A stretch of DNA of 50,799 nt from Bacteroidales bacterium (GTDB lineage: Bacteria > Bacteroidota > Bacteroidia > Bacteroidales > 4484-276), in NCBI GenBank assembly GCA_014860585.1, contig JACZJL010000041.1, positions 1 through 50,799 on the forward strand. Direction: 5' to 3'. How positions within the stretch are numbered: position 1 is the first letter of the stretch; every line of letters begins with the position of its first letter. Of this stretch, positions 26,396 through 33,977 are shown in pieces. Under the pieces are notes generated by a model, which saw only the letters and a program-made list of their open reading frames with translations, was not told the DNA's origin and did not search any database. The translations under genes were made by a program, and so were the position numbers.

Positions 26396-27229
26396 ATGAA
26401 GCAATCAACTATTCTTTGGATCATCGCTTTGATGTTTTTTTGCCGGCCTGATTATTTATACGCCCAGGAGAAAATGACCGTGCGCGCTACGGGTAAATAT
26501 TTCTCAGCCGAACTCAGCCCCAAACAAACACGCGATCGCGCCATTGAAGAGGCCAAGCGGGAGGCGCTGAACAAGGCAGGCGTAGCCGAATCCATCTCAT
26601 TCACCGATTTCAGCTATCAGTTTGAAGACAATGAGCGCTTCAAAGAAATTTTTCAATCCATTTCGGCCATCGAAACCGGAGGGGAAATCATCGTGGATAC
26701 CATACTGACTGAAAAGCGTTACTTTAACGAGTTTGGTAATATGGTGATCGAAGTGGAGATAGAAGCAACCATTTATCAGCACAATGTTTCAGCCGACCCA
26801 TCTTTCAGGTTCACCATCGAAGGGATTGACGAGGTGTATAAAAGTGGCGATCTGCTGCTGTTTAACTTCACCCCGACACAAAATGGCTACCTGAAGATTT
26901 TCAACATCACTGATACCGACGCAGAAACTTACCTGCTTTATCCCTATGTTGATCCTGAACATTTAAGCCTGAATGATGACCCCGACAGGAATTTCGTGCG
27001 CAGAACAACAGTCAGATTTCCGGTCAACCCCGTGTTCGACCACGGTTATTCCCTTGAGTTGGACAACCCGGAACGCACCCAGGAATTCAACATCCTGATG
27101 TTTGTATTCACCAAACAAAACATCCCCTTCCTTGAGCCGGTGAACTTTACAAACATGATGCGGTGGATCTACGCCATCCCCCCCGATCAGCGAACAACAG
27201 AGCAGTTTGGGTTTGTGATTAAGAAATGA
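26396..27229 (+). CDS. Exported protein with LPP20-like and DUF4384-like domains
   Basis: A 277-residue protein, last of the caspase operon. Signal peptide about residues 1-23 (MKQSTILWIIALMFF). The N-terminal domain resembles LPP20/FlgO: SPKQTRDRAIEEAKREALNKAG and, later, NMVIEVEIEATIY. The C-terminal half fits DUF4384 (VYKSGDLLLFNFTPTQNGYLKIFN), a domain often found next to bacterial caspases. I chose the ATG at 26396 because it gives the signal peptide; an in-frame ATG at 26363 overlaps the caspase 3' end. No catalytic motif. A role as partner or substrate of the caspase is inference from position and from family co-occurrence. Confidence 0.75.
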   Translation: MKQSTILWIIALMFFCRPDYLYAQEKMTVRATGKYFSAELSPKQTRDRAIEEAKREALNKAGVAESISFTDFSYQFEDNERFKEIFQSISAIETGGEIIVDTILTEKRYFNEFGNMVIEVEIEATIYQHNVSADPSFRFTIEGIDEVYKSGDLLLFNFTPTQNGYLKIFNITDTDAETYLLYPYVDPEHLSLNDDPDRNFVRRTTVRFPVNPVFDHGYSLELDNPERTQEFNILMFVFTKQNIPFLEPVNFTNMMRWIYAIPPDQRTTEQFGFVIKK

Positions 27230-27231
27230 TC

Positions 27232-27246
27232 AAACCTGACGGGTTT
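27232..27246. repeat. REP-like palindrome, degenerate copy
   Basis: AAACCTGACGGGTTT, one base different from the core AAACCTGACAGGTTT repeated downstream. It begins two bases after the stop of the DUF4384-like gene. Confidence 0.6.
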
Positions 27247-27282
27247 GTTAACACATTTCAGGAGTTTTAAAAAGCAGAACCT

Positions 27283-27315
27283 ATGCAAATCACAACTTCA
27301 ACTTGTGATTTGCAT
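27283..27315. repeat. Perfect 13-bp inverted repeat
   Basis: ATGCAAATCACAA (27283-27295) and TTGTGATTTGCAT (27303-27315) enclose a 7-base loop. It sits between the two convergent halves of the caspase island. There is no T-run on either strand, so a classical terminator is not supported; it could be a protein-binding site or a recombination relic. Confidence 0.7.
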
Positions 27316-27355
27316 AAAATAAACCGAAATCCACTAACGACAATGGTTTTGAGCT

Positions 27356-27389
27356 AAACCTGACAGGTTTTGGAAACCTGTCAGGTTTT
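27356..27389. repeat. REP doublet (two inverted cores)
   Basis: AAACCTGACAGGTTT, a 4-base spacer, AAACCTGTCAGGTTT. Each arm is itself a palindrome around one central base, and the two arms pair with each other. It lies in the convergent region downstream of the SUMF1-like gene. Confidence 0.85.
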
Positions 27390-27463
27390 ACGTCCCTCAC
27401 GCCCTTTTGCAACACTCGTTTCCTTAGCTCAAAAGGTATGACCGGAAAAGCAGGCCAACTAAA

Positions 27464-28546
27464 CTATGGGAAAAGAGCCAACCGGAAACCGTTGTTGCTG
27501 AGGCGAGGGTCGGGCTCGTAGCTGAAGCGATAGGCAACCCGGCAGTACTGAGCGCTGATGTTCCAGCTGCCGCCGTGCAACACGCGGTAGGAGCCTGAAG
27601 CCGGTCCCTGTGGGTTGTTTTGCGGGCTGTTTTTGTAATAATCTGAACCATACCAGTCGCTGCACCACTCCCACACATTACCGCTCATGTCGTAAAGGCC
27701 CAACTCGTTGGGCTTTTTGCGGCCTACTGGGTGGGTTTTGCAATTGTTTTTAGAAATTTTATCAGAATCCCAACTGCCGCTTAGCCTTTTATCACCTGAG
27801 TTTTCCCAGTACCAGGCCACCTCGTCAATATTATTGCTGCCTGAATAGCGGGTTGGTGAGCCTGCCGAACCACCCCGCGCTGCGTATTCCCATTCTGCTT
27901 CAGTAGGCAATCGGTATTTCTTGCCGGTTTTCTGGTTCAACTTTTTGATAAATTCCTGAATGTCATTCCAACTTACGCTCTCTACCGGGCAATCATCACA
28001 ACCTGAAAAACGAGATGGGTTGCTGAGAGAAGTCGAAGCACCCATGATTTCCCGCCACTGCTTTTGGGTTACCTCATACTTTCCCATATAAAAATCGCTT
28101 ACCGTTACCTGGTGGGTGGGTTTTTCGTCGCTGCCGCAATCGCTTTGCTCGCTGGTGCAGCCCATGGTAAAGGTTCCTCCTTTTACAAAAACCATTTCGA
28201 TGCCGAAGCTGTCGGCTTTTTTGGCGCGCACTTCAAACACAATGTTGCTGCCCTGCAGCTTTTCGCGGTCGGCCAGCACATCCCAGGTAATTGAGCGGCT
28301 GTAGCCGGGTTTTACTTTTTGGCCTACATCGCCGCTCACGCCGGCCACAAGGCTGCCAAAAGCGCTGCCGCCATCAGTGGAACAGTAAAGCGCCACCTCA
28401 AACTCATCAGCCGAAGAGGCGCCGCTGATGTCGTAGTTTACCACAATCTTTTTCCCTTCCTGGCGGGCGGTAACGTTGGTGATCTGCTGCGAAAATCCCT
28501 GCAAACAAAGGCAGGTGATGAGGGTTGTGAAAATTAAATGTTTCAT
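27464..28546 (-). CDS. Exported SUMF1/FGE-like protein with N-terminal beta-domain
   Basis: A 360-residue exported protein. Signal peptide about 1-20; beta-domain about 22-110 (ITNVTARQEGKKIVVNYDI ... GYSRSITWDV), homologous to the N-terminus of the 23878-24651 product; then a formylglycine-generating-enzyme (SUMF1) fold from about 115 to the end (MVFVKGGTFTMGC, DFYMGKYEVTQKQW, KYRLPTEAEWEYAARGG, GLYDMSGNVWEWCSDW, VLHGGSWNISAQYCR, NNGFRLALF). GldJ/GldK-type proteins show that this fold is often structural in Bacteroidota; FGE activity is not implied. The C-terminal codons are mostly NNC where related targets have AAC. It is last of a caspase-RAYT-SUMF run, with a REP palindrome in front of its start. 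Confidence 0.85.
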   Translation of the reverse strand: MKHLIFTTLITCLCLQGFSQQITNVTARQEGKKIVVNYDISGASSADEFEVALYCSTDGGSAFGSLVAGVSGDVGQKVKPGYSRSITWDVLADREKLQGSNIVFEVRAKKADSFGIEMVFVKGGTFTMGCTSEQSDCGSDEKPTHQVTVSDFYMGKYEVTQKQWREIMGASTSLSNPSRFSGCDDCPVESVSWNDIQEFIKKLNQKTGKKYRLPTEAEWEYAARGGSAGSPTRYSGSNNIDEVAWYWENSGDKRLSGSWDSDKISKNNCKTHPVGRKKPNELGLYDMSGNVWEWCSDWYGSDYYKNSPQNNPQGPASGSYRVLHGGSWNISAQYCRVAYRFSYEPDPRLSNNGFRLALFP

Positions 28547-28564
28547 TATTTTGCTTTTTATTTT

Positions 28565-29206
28565 TTAAACCTGACAGGTTTTGTTTAACTCCAGCCACTT
28601 TTCAATGGCCTCAAAATCTAATTTTTGTTGATGACAATATTTGAAATTTTCTTCATCCTCAAACCAACCGATTACCTCCGCACGGCAGAGACGTGTTGGT
28701 TTATCGGAGAGGCAGGTGTGATAGCTGCTCCATTGGTAATCCAATGGATGTTTGCAAAATTCATGATGTACTGGATTAAGATGAATGTAGAGTACCAATT
28801 GCCGTAAATACTCGATGCTGTGCACCGCCTTTCGCTTGAACGGCCGCTCAAACAAAGCTCCGTGCCGGTGATTGCGCTTGTTGTAGGCTTTGGAATAAGC
28901 ATTAAATAGGTTTGACAGATATTGGTGGGGTGGTTTTAAACCTAACAGGTTTTGAAAACCTGTCAGGTTTGGTTTGGAACCTGTCAGGTTTGTAATTTTC
29001 TCCACCTCCTTCACCCTCATTAAAAAATGAAAATGGTTAGGCATCAACACCCAGGCATAGATATCGGCAATCTGCGAAAGGTGCTGATCGCAGAGTTTCA
29101 TGAAGTAGATGTAATTTTCATTGTCCATGAAAACATTGCTACCATTAATACCACGGTTGAAAATGTGGTAAAAGTTGCCGTAGGTTAGTGGTTCTGTTTT
29201 TTCCAT
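28565..29206 (-). CDS. REP-associated tyrosine transposase (RAYT)
   Basis: A 213-residue Y1 (HUH) transposase of the RAYT type. The metal-binding His pair is His58/His60 in MPNHFHFLM, and the candidate catalytic tyrosines are Tyr104 and Tyr108 in NAYSKAYNKRNHRHG, followed by ALFERPFKRK. RAYTs are single-copy nucleases thought to spread REP palindromes. Here REP sequence lies in front of the gene (29222-29280), inside it in frame (residues about 73-90, NLTGSKPNLTGF...) and at its 3' end, where the palindrome supplies the last codons and the stop. It splits the second caspase gene from the SUMF1-like gene. The reading frame is intact. Confidence 0.9.
   Translation of the reverse strand: MEKTEPLTYGNFYHIFNRGINGSNVFMDNENYIYFMKLCDQHLSQIADIYAWVLMPNHFHFLMRVKEVEKITNLTGSKPNLTGFQNLLGLKPPHQYLSNLFNAYSKAYNKRNHRHGALFERPFKRKAVHSIEYLRQLVLYIHLNPVHHEFCKHPLDYQWSSYHTCLSDKPTRLCRAEVIGWFEDEENFKYCHQQKLDFEAIEKWLELNKTCQV
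28567..28581. repeat. REP core at RAYT stop / upstream of SUMF1-like gene
   Basis: AAACCTGACAGGTTT. On the minus strand it codes the last residues (TCQV) and stop of the RAYT gene and lies about 20 bases before the ATG at 28546. Confidence 0.85.
28938..28991. repeat. Three REP cores inside the RAYT reading frame
   Basis: A doublet (28938-28970, first core with one mismatch: CCTAACAGG) and a single core (28978-28991). Together they form an in-frame insertion-like segment of the transposase gene read as NLTG...NLTGFQNLLGLK. Confidence 0.85.
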
Positions 29207-29221
29207 TTTGCTTCTATTTTA

Positions 29222-29280
29222 AACCTGACAGGTTTTGGCCACCTTTAAACCTGACAGGTTTTGGAAACCTGTCAGGTTTT
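29222..29280. repeat. REP single core plus doublet upstream of RAYT
   Basis: A single core at 29222-29236 and a doublet at 29248-29280 that matches the one at 27356-27389. They fill the space between the stop of caspase 2 (29280) and the RAYT ATG (29206); the last base touches the caspase stop codon. Confidence 0.85.
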
Positions 29281-30977
29281 TACGGATTCATCAGCCAGTT
29301 TTCCCATTGTCCGGTTATGGCTGGGCTTACCAGCGTGGTGGGGTCCTGCGGTTTGGCGTTCACCCGCAGCGATTCGATGCCAACCTGTTGGCCAAGGTAG
29401 TCCGACAGTGCCGAAAGTGAAATATTACCGCCGGTTTCCTGGAGTTTTTTCAGCAGGTGGTAGGTAAACATACCGTGTTTCTGTGCCTGGTAAGGCAACG
29501 AGGTTTGCTCGCCGGTGCTGGCGCTGAACACCACCATGTTGCCCATGGGGATGTCTTCTTTCGGCCTGACTTTCACCGCCCGTGCTGCCAGCAGGCCGGA
29601 TTCGCGGCCGCCACCGCTGAAGCAGGCATCCAAAAAGATGAGGACGCGGGCAGCGCCGGTTTCGGCAAATTTCTGGTAAATGTCGCTCAGCTTTATGGCT
29701 GACGTGAGGTTGGCGGCGCTTACGTCCACCGGCATCAAGTATGGTGTGCGGGTGTTCTCGTCAGGGAATCCATGGCCGGCATAGTAAAAGATAAGCTCGG
29801 CATCGCTACCCGCACGTTTTATAATTTCGGTTACACGGTTGATCTCCTGTTTCATGGTGGCCGCTGTGGCATTGGTGAGGTGGAAAATATTTTGCTGCTC
29901 GACCCCTAACGTTTTTTGCGCATACTGGGCAAAAATGGCGGCATCGTTCTGCGCAAAAGCAACATTTGACTCAGTGGTCAGGTTCATCTGGTAGTCGGTG
30001 TAGTTTTCGTTGCCGATGATCAGGGCATAGCGCCGGGGATAGGTTTTCCCGGATGCCGGGATGTTTTTATCCACCTCGCTGGTGAGCGTGCCAATGGTTA
30101 TGGCAGCTTGCTGCTCGCGCGCAGCCACCGGGTTGATGACCAGCTCTTTTTGCGCGATTTCCTGGTCAATTTCGAGGGTAATCTCTTTGGTTTGGCCATA
30201 TTTTCCGTGCTTTTCTGAAATCTCAAATTTCAAGGGGATCACATTCTGTTGGTAGAGATTATTTGTAATCAGCTCGTATTTTATGGTTTTGGAGTCCCCC
30301 GAAGCCATGCTTACGAACGTTGAAATTTCATTAGCTGAAGTGCAATACATGTTTTCGGGATAGAGAAGTTTTACGGAAACATGGTCAGCAACTCCAACTC
30401 CAGTATTTTGTACCAGGATTTCCAGTTCAAATGGCCGACGTTTCTGGATACGGTTTCCCTGAGAAGTGCGCACGGCATAATCGGCCAGGATCAGCTTTGG
30501 TGCTTTGAAGGCGCGGGTTTCCACTTCGATCACCACCGGGTCGCTGTCGAAGCCGTTAGGCTCGGTAACGGCAAGCTGAAAAATGGCTTTTCCGTTTTCG
30601 GTGTTCATCCCGGCTTTTATGCGGTGTTCGAGTTTTGTACTTTGTCCGGCCGGCAACAACGGGAGCGAACGATCTTTATCAAAGGTTAACCCAGCAGCTC
30701 CGCCTGTTTCGGTCACGTGCAGCTTTAAACCGATACCGTCACCACGGCCGCTGTTTTTCAGCGTAAACGAAATGGTTACCTCTTCAGCAGCGTCAATGGC
30801 AGCATTGCCGTTTTGGTCGGTAAGTTCGATAGAGGCGGTTTCAATTTCGAGATAGGGTGGTTTTGGCGGGTCTTTAGTGATGTTGAAATTGTACTCGCCC
30901 GAGCGGCCTTTGATTTCCTGTGCGAAACCCTGCAGGGCGGCAAGGGCGATGAGAAGCAGTAAAATGTTCTTTTTCAT
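29280..30977 (-). CDS. Exported caspase-family (C14) protein 2
   Basis: A 565-residue paralogue of the caspase at 24651-26378. Signal peptide about 1-19 (MKKNILLLLIALAALQGFAQ); two CARDB/NEW3-like beta-domains (about 45-155 and 160-275; IDAAEEVTISFTLKNSG and RPFELEILVQNTGVG); caspase domain from about 315 (RRYALIIGNENYTDYQ), with His402 in YYAGHG and Cys452 in LDACFSGGG. The His-Cys spacing is 50 residues, the same as in the first copy, so both look catalytically competent. It opens a minus-strand run followed by a RAYT and an SUMF1-like protein, with REP palindromes between. Substrate and trigger are unknown. Confidence 0.88.
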   Translation of the reverse strand: MKKNILLLLIALAALQGFAQEIKGRSGEYNFNITKDPPKPPYLEIETASIELTDQNGNAAIDAAEEVTISFTLKNSGRGDGIGLKLHVTETGGAAGLTFDKDRSLPLLPAGQSTKLEHRIKAGMNTENGKAIFQLAVTEPNGFDSDPVVIEVETRAFKAPKLILADYAVRTSQGNRIQKRRPFELEILVQNTGVGVADHVSVKLLYPENMYCTSANEISTFVSMASGDSKTIKYELITNNLYQQNVIPLKFEISEKHGKYGQTKEITLEIDQEIAQKELVINPVAAREQQAAITIGTLTSEVDKNIPASGKTYPRRYALIIGNENYTDYQMNLTTESNVAFAQNDAAIFAQYAQKTLGVEQQNIFHLTNATAATMKQEINRVTEIIKRAGSDAELIFYYAGHGFPDENTRTPYLMPVDVSAANLTSAIKLSDIYQKFAETGAARVLIFLDACFSGGGRESGLLAARAVKVRPKEDIPMGNMVVFSASTGEQTSLPYQAQKHGMFTYHLLKKLQETGGNISLSALSDYLGQQVGIESLRVNAKPQDPTTLVSPAITGQWENWLMNP

Positions 30978-30993
30978 TGTGTTATGTTTTAAT

Positions 30994-31026
30994 AAACCTG
31001 ACAGGTTTCAAAAACCTGTCAGGTTT
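30994..31026. repeat. REP doublet upstream of caspase 2
   Basis: AAACCTGACAGGTTT (30994-31008) and AAACCTGTCAGGTTT (31012-31026). It begins 17 bases before the caspase ATG at 30977, so it would form a hairpin in the 5' leader if transcription starts upstream. Confidence 0.85.
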
Positions 31027-31126
31027 AAACCATCCCCAAAGATAAAAACTAATTTTATTTAAAAGCCCCAGAATTTTTCTTGTCAAAATCATCCCTATGG
31101 GAAATTAAAATAAATGCGTTTGTTTT

Positions 31127-33202
31127 TCAATCACCACCATCGGCAAACTGCTCCTGAAAATATTTGTAAATCTCAAATTGCGACCTCACCGGGATGGCTG
31201 AATCTGTTTTCCGGTATTGGTTCACGTTTTCTACACTTATCAGCCGGGCTTTGGTGTTGTCGCGAAGTTGTATCTGAAGAATCGTCCAGAGTTCATCCTT
31301 TATGACCGGATCAAAGATGGGCGTGGTCACTTCAATGCGATAATCGAGGTTACGCTGCATCCAGTCGGCTGAGGAAATAAAAAATTCCTTGTTCCCATCG
31401 TTACAAAACACATAAAGCCTTGAATGCTCGAGGAATTTATCCACTACACTGTAAGCCTCTATATTCTCGCTTAAACCTTTTACACCCGGAATCAGTACGC
31501 AAATTCCCCTGACAATGATTTTGATGTCCACACCGGCTTTACTGGCTTCGTATAGCTTGTAGGTGATTTTTTTATCAACAAGGCTATTGAGCTTCAATAC
31601 CATCCACGCTTCCTTCCCTTCTCTGGCATTTTTTATCTCCCTGTTAATGAGTTTAATAAAAAAGTCTCTTGTGTCGAATGGCGATACGATTAGTTTTTTG
31701 AATTTTGGAATGAAATAACGCGACTCGAAAAGCTGAAAAACCTTGTAAACATCCATGGCAATGTCCTGGTCGGCAGTGAGGAGACTCTTGTCAGCATAAA
31801 CCTTGGCTGTGGATTCGTTGAAGTTGCCGGTGCTGATGTTAGCGTAATACACGTTTGACTGGTTTTCTTTCCGGCGGATAAGGATCAATTTGCTATGCAC
31901 CTTCAGGCCGGGAATAGTGGGTAATATCTTTACACCGGTCTTTTGCAGGAGTTCAGCCCAGTAGATGTTGGCTTCTTCGTCGAAACGGGCCTGGATTTCG
32001 AGGAAAACCGTCACTGACTTACCGTTGCGCGCAGCGTTCATCAGGGCGTTCATTACATTTGAATTGCTGGCAGCGCGGTAAAAGGTCATTTTTATCGAAC
32101 GAACATCCGGATCGATAGAGGCTTCTCTCAGCAAATCCACGATATACTGGAACGACTGATAAGGATAATGCAGCATGATATCGCGGTTTCTGATCTCCCT
32201 CAAAATACTCGAATGTACCGTCAATCCTTTGTGGGGCATTGGTGGAGTGGGCGGATAGACCAGTTTTGGCGATCCAACTTTTGGAAAAGCCATGAAATCC
32301 TTGAAATTGTGATAGCGCCCACCACCACGCTGATGGTCGTCCTCAAGCAGATGTAGTTTTTTTCGGATTATTTTTAAAAACGGTTTTGGGATAGTATTAT
32401 CATAAACAAACCTGACCGGATACCCCTGCTCGCGCTGCTTGATGCTTTCGGCCATGATCTCAAGGAAACTTTTTTGCACGTCGTTATCGATATCCAGCTC
32501 GGCATCACGGGTGATTTTAAAGGTGTAAGCCTGGAAAGTGTCGTAACCGAAAATGGAAAAAATGTACTGTAAACCATGCCGGACAACATCGTCGAGCAGC
32601 ATGATGAAAATTTTCCCGTCTTCGTCCGGCAGGATCAGAAAGCGCGACACCTGGTCGGTAGGCAGCCTGATTACCGCATGATCTTCCTTTTCAGGATCGT
32701 TGGATGCAACCATGTGAATGGCAAGGTATATAGACCGGTCTTCAACATCGTCATCTGCGTTCAGGTTGTCGATCATGATCGGAAAGAGAAATGGCCTGAC
32801 GCTGTTCAGAAAGTAATTGGTCACAAAATTTACCTGGCTGGATGAAAGTTCCTGCTCGCTGATAATAAACACATTTTCCTGCTTCAACTGTTCAACAATG
32901 GTCTGGAATGTTTCCGTAAAGACTTTTTCCTGCTCGGCAACGATTTGGTGAATCTGTGCGAGCAGTTCTGCCGGCGATTGCTTGATTTTGTAATCCAGTT
33001 GTTCCACATTCAGCATCCTGTTCAGGGTAGCCACCCTAACCCTGAAAAACTCATCCCTGTTGTTGGAGAAAATCCCTAAAAACTTCAGCTTTTCGATTAA
33101 AGGTGTGGATTCATCCCGGGCTTCCTGCAACACACGGTCGTTAAAATGCAGCCAGCTGATCTCCCGGTTGATCATCGGATACTTCTTCTCGCTCTTCGTC
33201 AT
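31127..33202 (-). CDS. ppk1: Polyphosphate kinase 1
   Basis: Makes inorganic polyphosphate from ATP at the inner membrane. The 691 residues are normal for Ppk1. The N-terminal domain begins MINREISWLHFNDRVLQEA and SNNRDEFFRVRVA; the two phospholipase-D-like catalytic blocks carry the phosphohistidine region GLKVHSKLILIRRK and the second block CNDGNKEFFISSADWMQRNLDYRIE. The IDPDVRSIKMTFYR segment is also typical. It lies two bases downstream of sixA, so the two form an operon linking polyphosphate to a histidine phosphatase, a pairing also seen in other Bacteroidota. Confidence 0.96.
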   Translation of the reverse strand: MTKSEKKYPMINREISWLHFNDRVLQEARDESTPLIEKLKFLGIFSNNRDEFFRVRVATLNRMLNVEQLDYKIKQSPAELLAQIHQIVAEQEKVFTETFQTIVEQLKQENVFIISEQELSSSQVNFVTNYFLNSVRPFLFPIMIDNLNADDDVEDRSIYLAIHMVASNDPEKEDHAVIRLPTDQVSRFLILPDEDGKIFIMLLDDVVRHGLQYIFSIFGYDTFQAYTFKITRDAELDIDNDVQKSFLEIMAESIKQREQGYPVRFVYDNTIPKPFLKIIRKKLHLLEDDHQRGGGRYHNFKDFMAFPKVGSPKLVYPPTPPMPHKGLTVHSSILREIRNRDIMLHYPYQSFQYIVDLLREASIDPDVRSIKMTFYRAASNSNVMNALMNAARNGKSVTVFLEIQARFDEEANIYWAELLQKTGVKILPTIPGLKVHSKLILIRRKENQSNVYYANISTGNFNESTAKVYADKSLLTADQDIAMDVYKVFQLFESRYFIPKFKKLIVSPFDTRDFFIKLINREIKNAREGKEAWMVLKLNSLVDKKITYKLYEASKAGVDIKIIVRGICVLIPGVKGLSENIEAYSVVDKFLEHSRLYVFCNDGNKEFFISSADWMQRNLDYRIEVTTPIFDPVIKDELWTILQIQLRDNTKARLISVENVNQYRKTDSAIPVRSQFEIYKYFQEQFADGGD

Positions 33203-33204
33203 AA

Positions 33205-33708
33205 CTAATCCTTCTTTTTAAGCATGGATGGGGTAATCACAAAATTGGTATCAAATTTAGCTGTGCTCAGGTTTACCCACTGGTCGGTATAAAAATTTAT
33301 GCTGACCAAACCCGATGTTGGAAGCCATTCGATTTTTTCGTCGAGGAAGAGGTTTACAAAATTGGTGAGGGTGGGGTTATGACCCACAAGCATCACTGAG
33401 CTTATTTCATCGGAAAGGTCATAAAACTGGTCAATCAGATTTTCTTCGTGGGAGTGATAAATCATTTTGTTAATTCTGATTTTATCAAGTGGGTAGCCAA
33501 TAGCTCTGGCAATGATTTTGGCTGTGTCGAATGCCCTGACGGCATGGCTTGACAGGATCAGGTCGATACTGATCTGGTTGTTGATCAAGTATTCGTTGAT
33601 CAGCCGCGTGCGTTTTTTGCCTTTATCAATCAATGGGCGCTCTTCATCGCTCAGGTGCGGGAAATCCCACGAGGATTTGGCATGGCGCAGAATATAAACA
33701 GTTTTCAT
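33205..33708 (-). CDS. sixA: SixA-like histidine phosphatase
   Basis: A 167-residue member of the histidine phosphatase (RHG) superfamily, SixA subgroup. The phosphohistidine motif is LRHAKSSWD (His9); other active-site blocks are SSHAVRAFDTAK and VMLVGHNPTLTNF with the second histidine. SixA dephosphorylates phosphohistidine on proteins such as ArcB or PtsO; the substrate here is unknown. It lacks a signal peptide. It is the first gene of sixA-ppk1, separated by two bases. The name is used in the family sense. Confidence 0.85.
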   Translation of the reverse strand: MKTVYILRHAKSSWDFPHLSDEERPLIDKGKKRTRLINEYLINNQISIDLILSSHAVRAFDTAKIIARAIGYPLDKIRINKMIYHSHEENLIDQFYDLSDEISSVMLVGHNPTLTNFVNLFLDEKIEWLPTSGLVSINFYTDQWVNLSTAKFDTNFVITPSMLKKKD

Positions 33709-33918
33709 ATGGTTAGCTTAAATATTTGACAACGGTCAAAATTACTGTTTTAGTCCGAATAGTTTTGTCTGCTGATCGATTTAACAGAAAATTAATCCTG
33801 GTATGCCCAGCTTGGATATTTACCGTATGAAAAATCCCTTGAAATCCTGTTCAGAAAAACGGTTTGAAAGTAAAAGAATTTTCTTTAATCCTGGCTGTTT
33901 TGAAGCTGTTGAATGAAT

Positions 33919-33951
33919 AAAAAAACCTGCCGGGAAGGTTATCCTGGCAGG
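33919..33951 (-). terminator. Terminator of the seven-repeat protein gene
   Basis: Stem CCTGCCGGG (33926-33934) with CCTGGCAGG (33943-33951), one G-T wobble, loop of 8. The minus strand continues with seven T. It begins about 27 bases after the stop at 33978. A T-run on the other side could make it work both ways. Confidence 0.7.
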
Positions 33952-33977
33952 CTTTTTAATTTTTATGTCAGAATCGC

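Noticed and set aside
27464-28546. Active diversity-generating retroelement
   Set aside because: The C-terminal codon pattern is suggestive, but no reverse transcriptase, accessory protein or template repeat is in the window. Kept only as a finding about a possible remote target.
27464-28546. True formylglycine-generating enzyme
   Set aside because: The SUMF1 fold is clear, but no sulfatase gene is nearby and Bacteroidota have many non-enzymatic members such as GldJ and GldK; enzymatic activity is not supported.
27232-31026. CRISPR-like array
   Set aside because: The repeats are palindromic 15-mers irregularly spaced between and inside genes, without spacers or cas genes. REP with RAYT explains them better.
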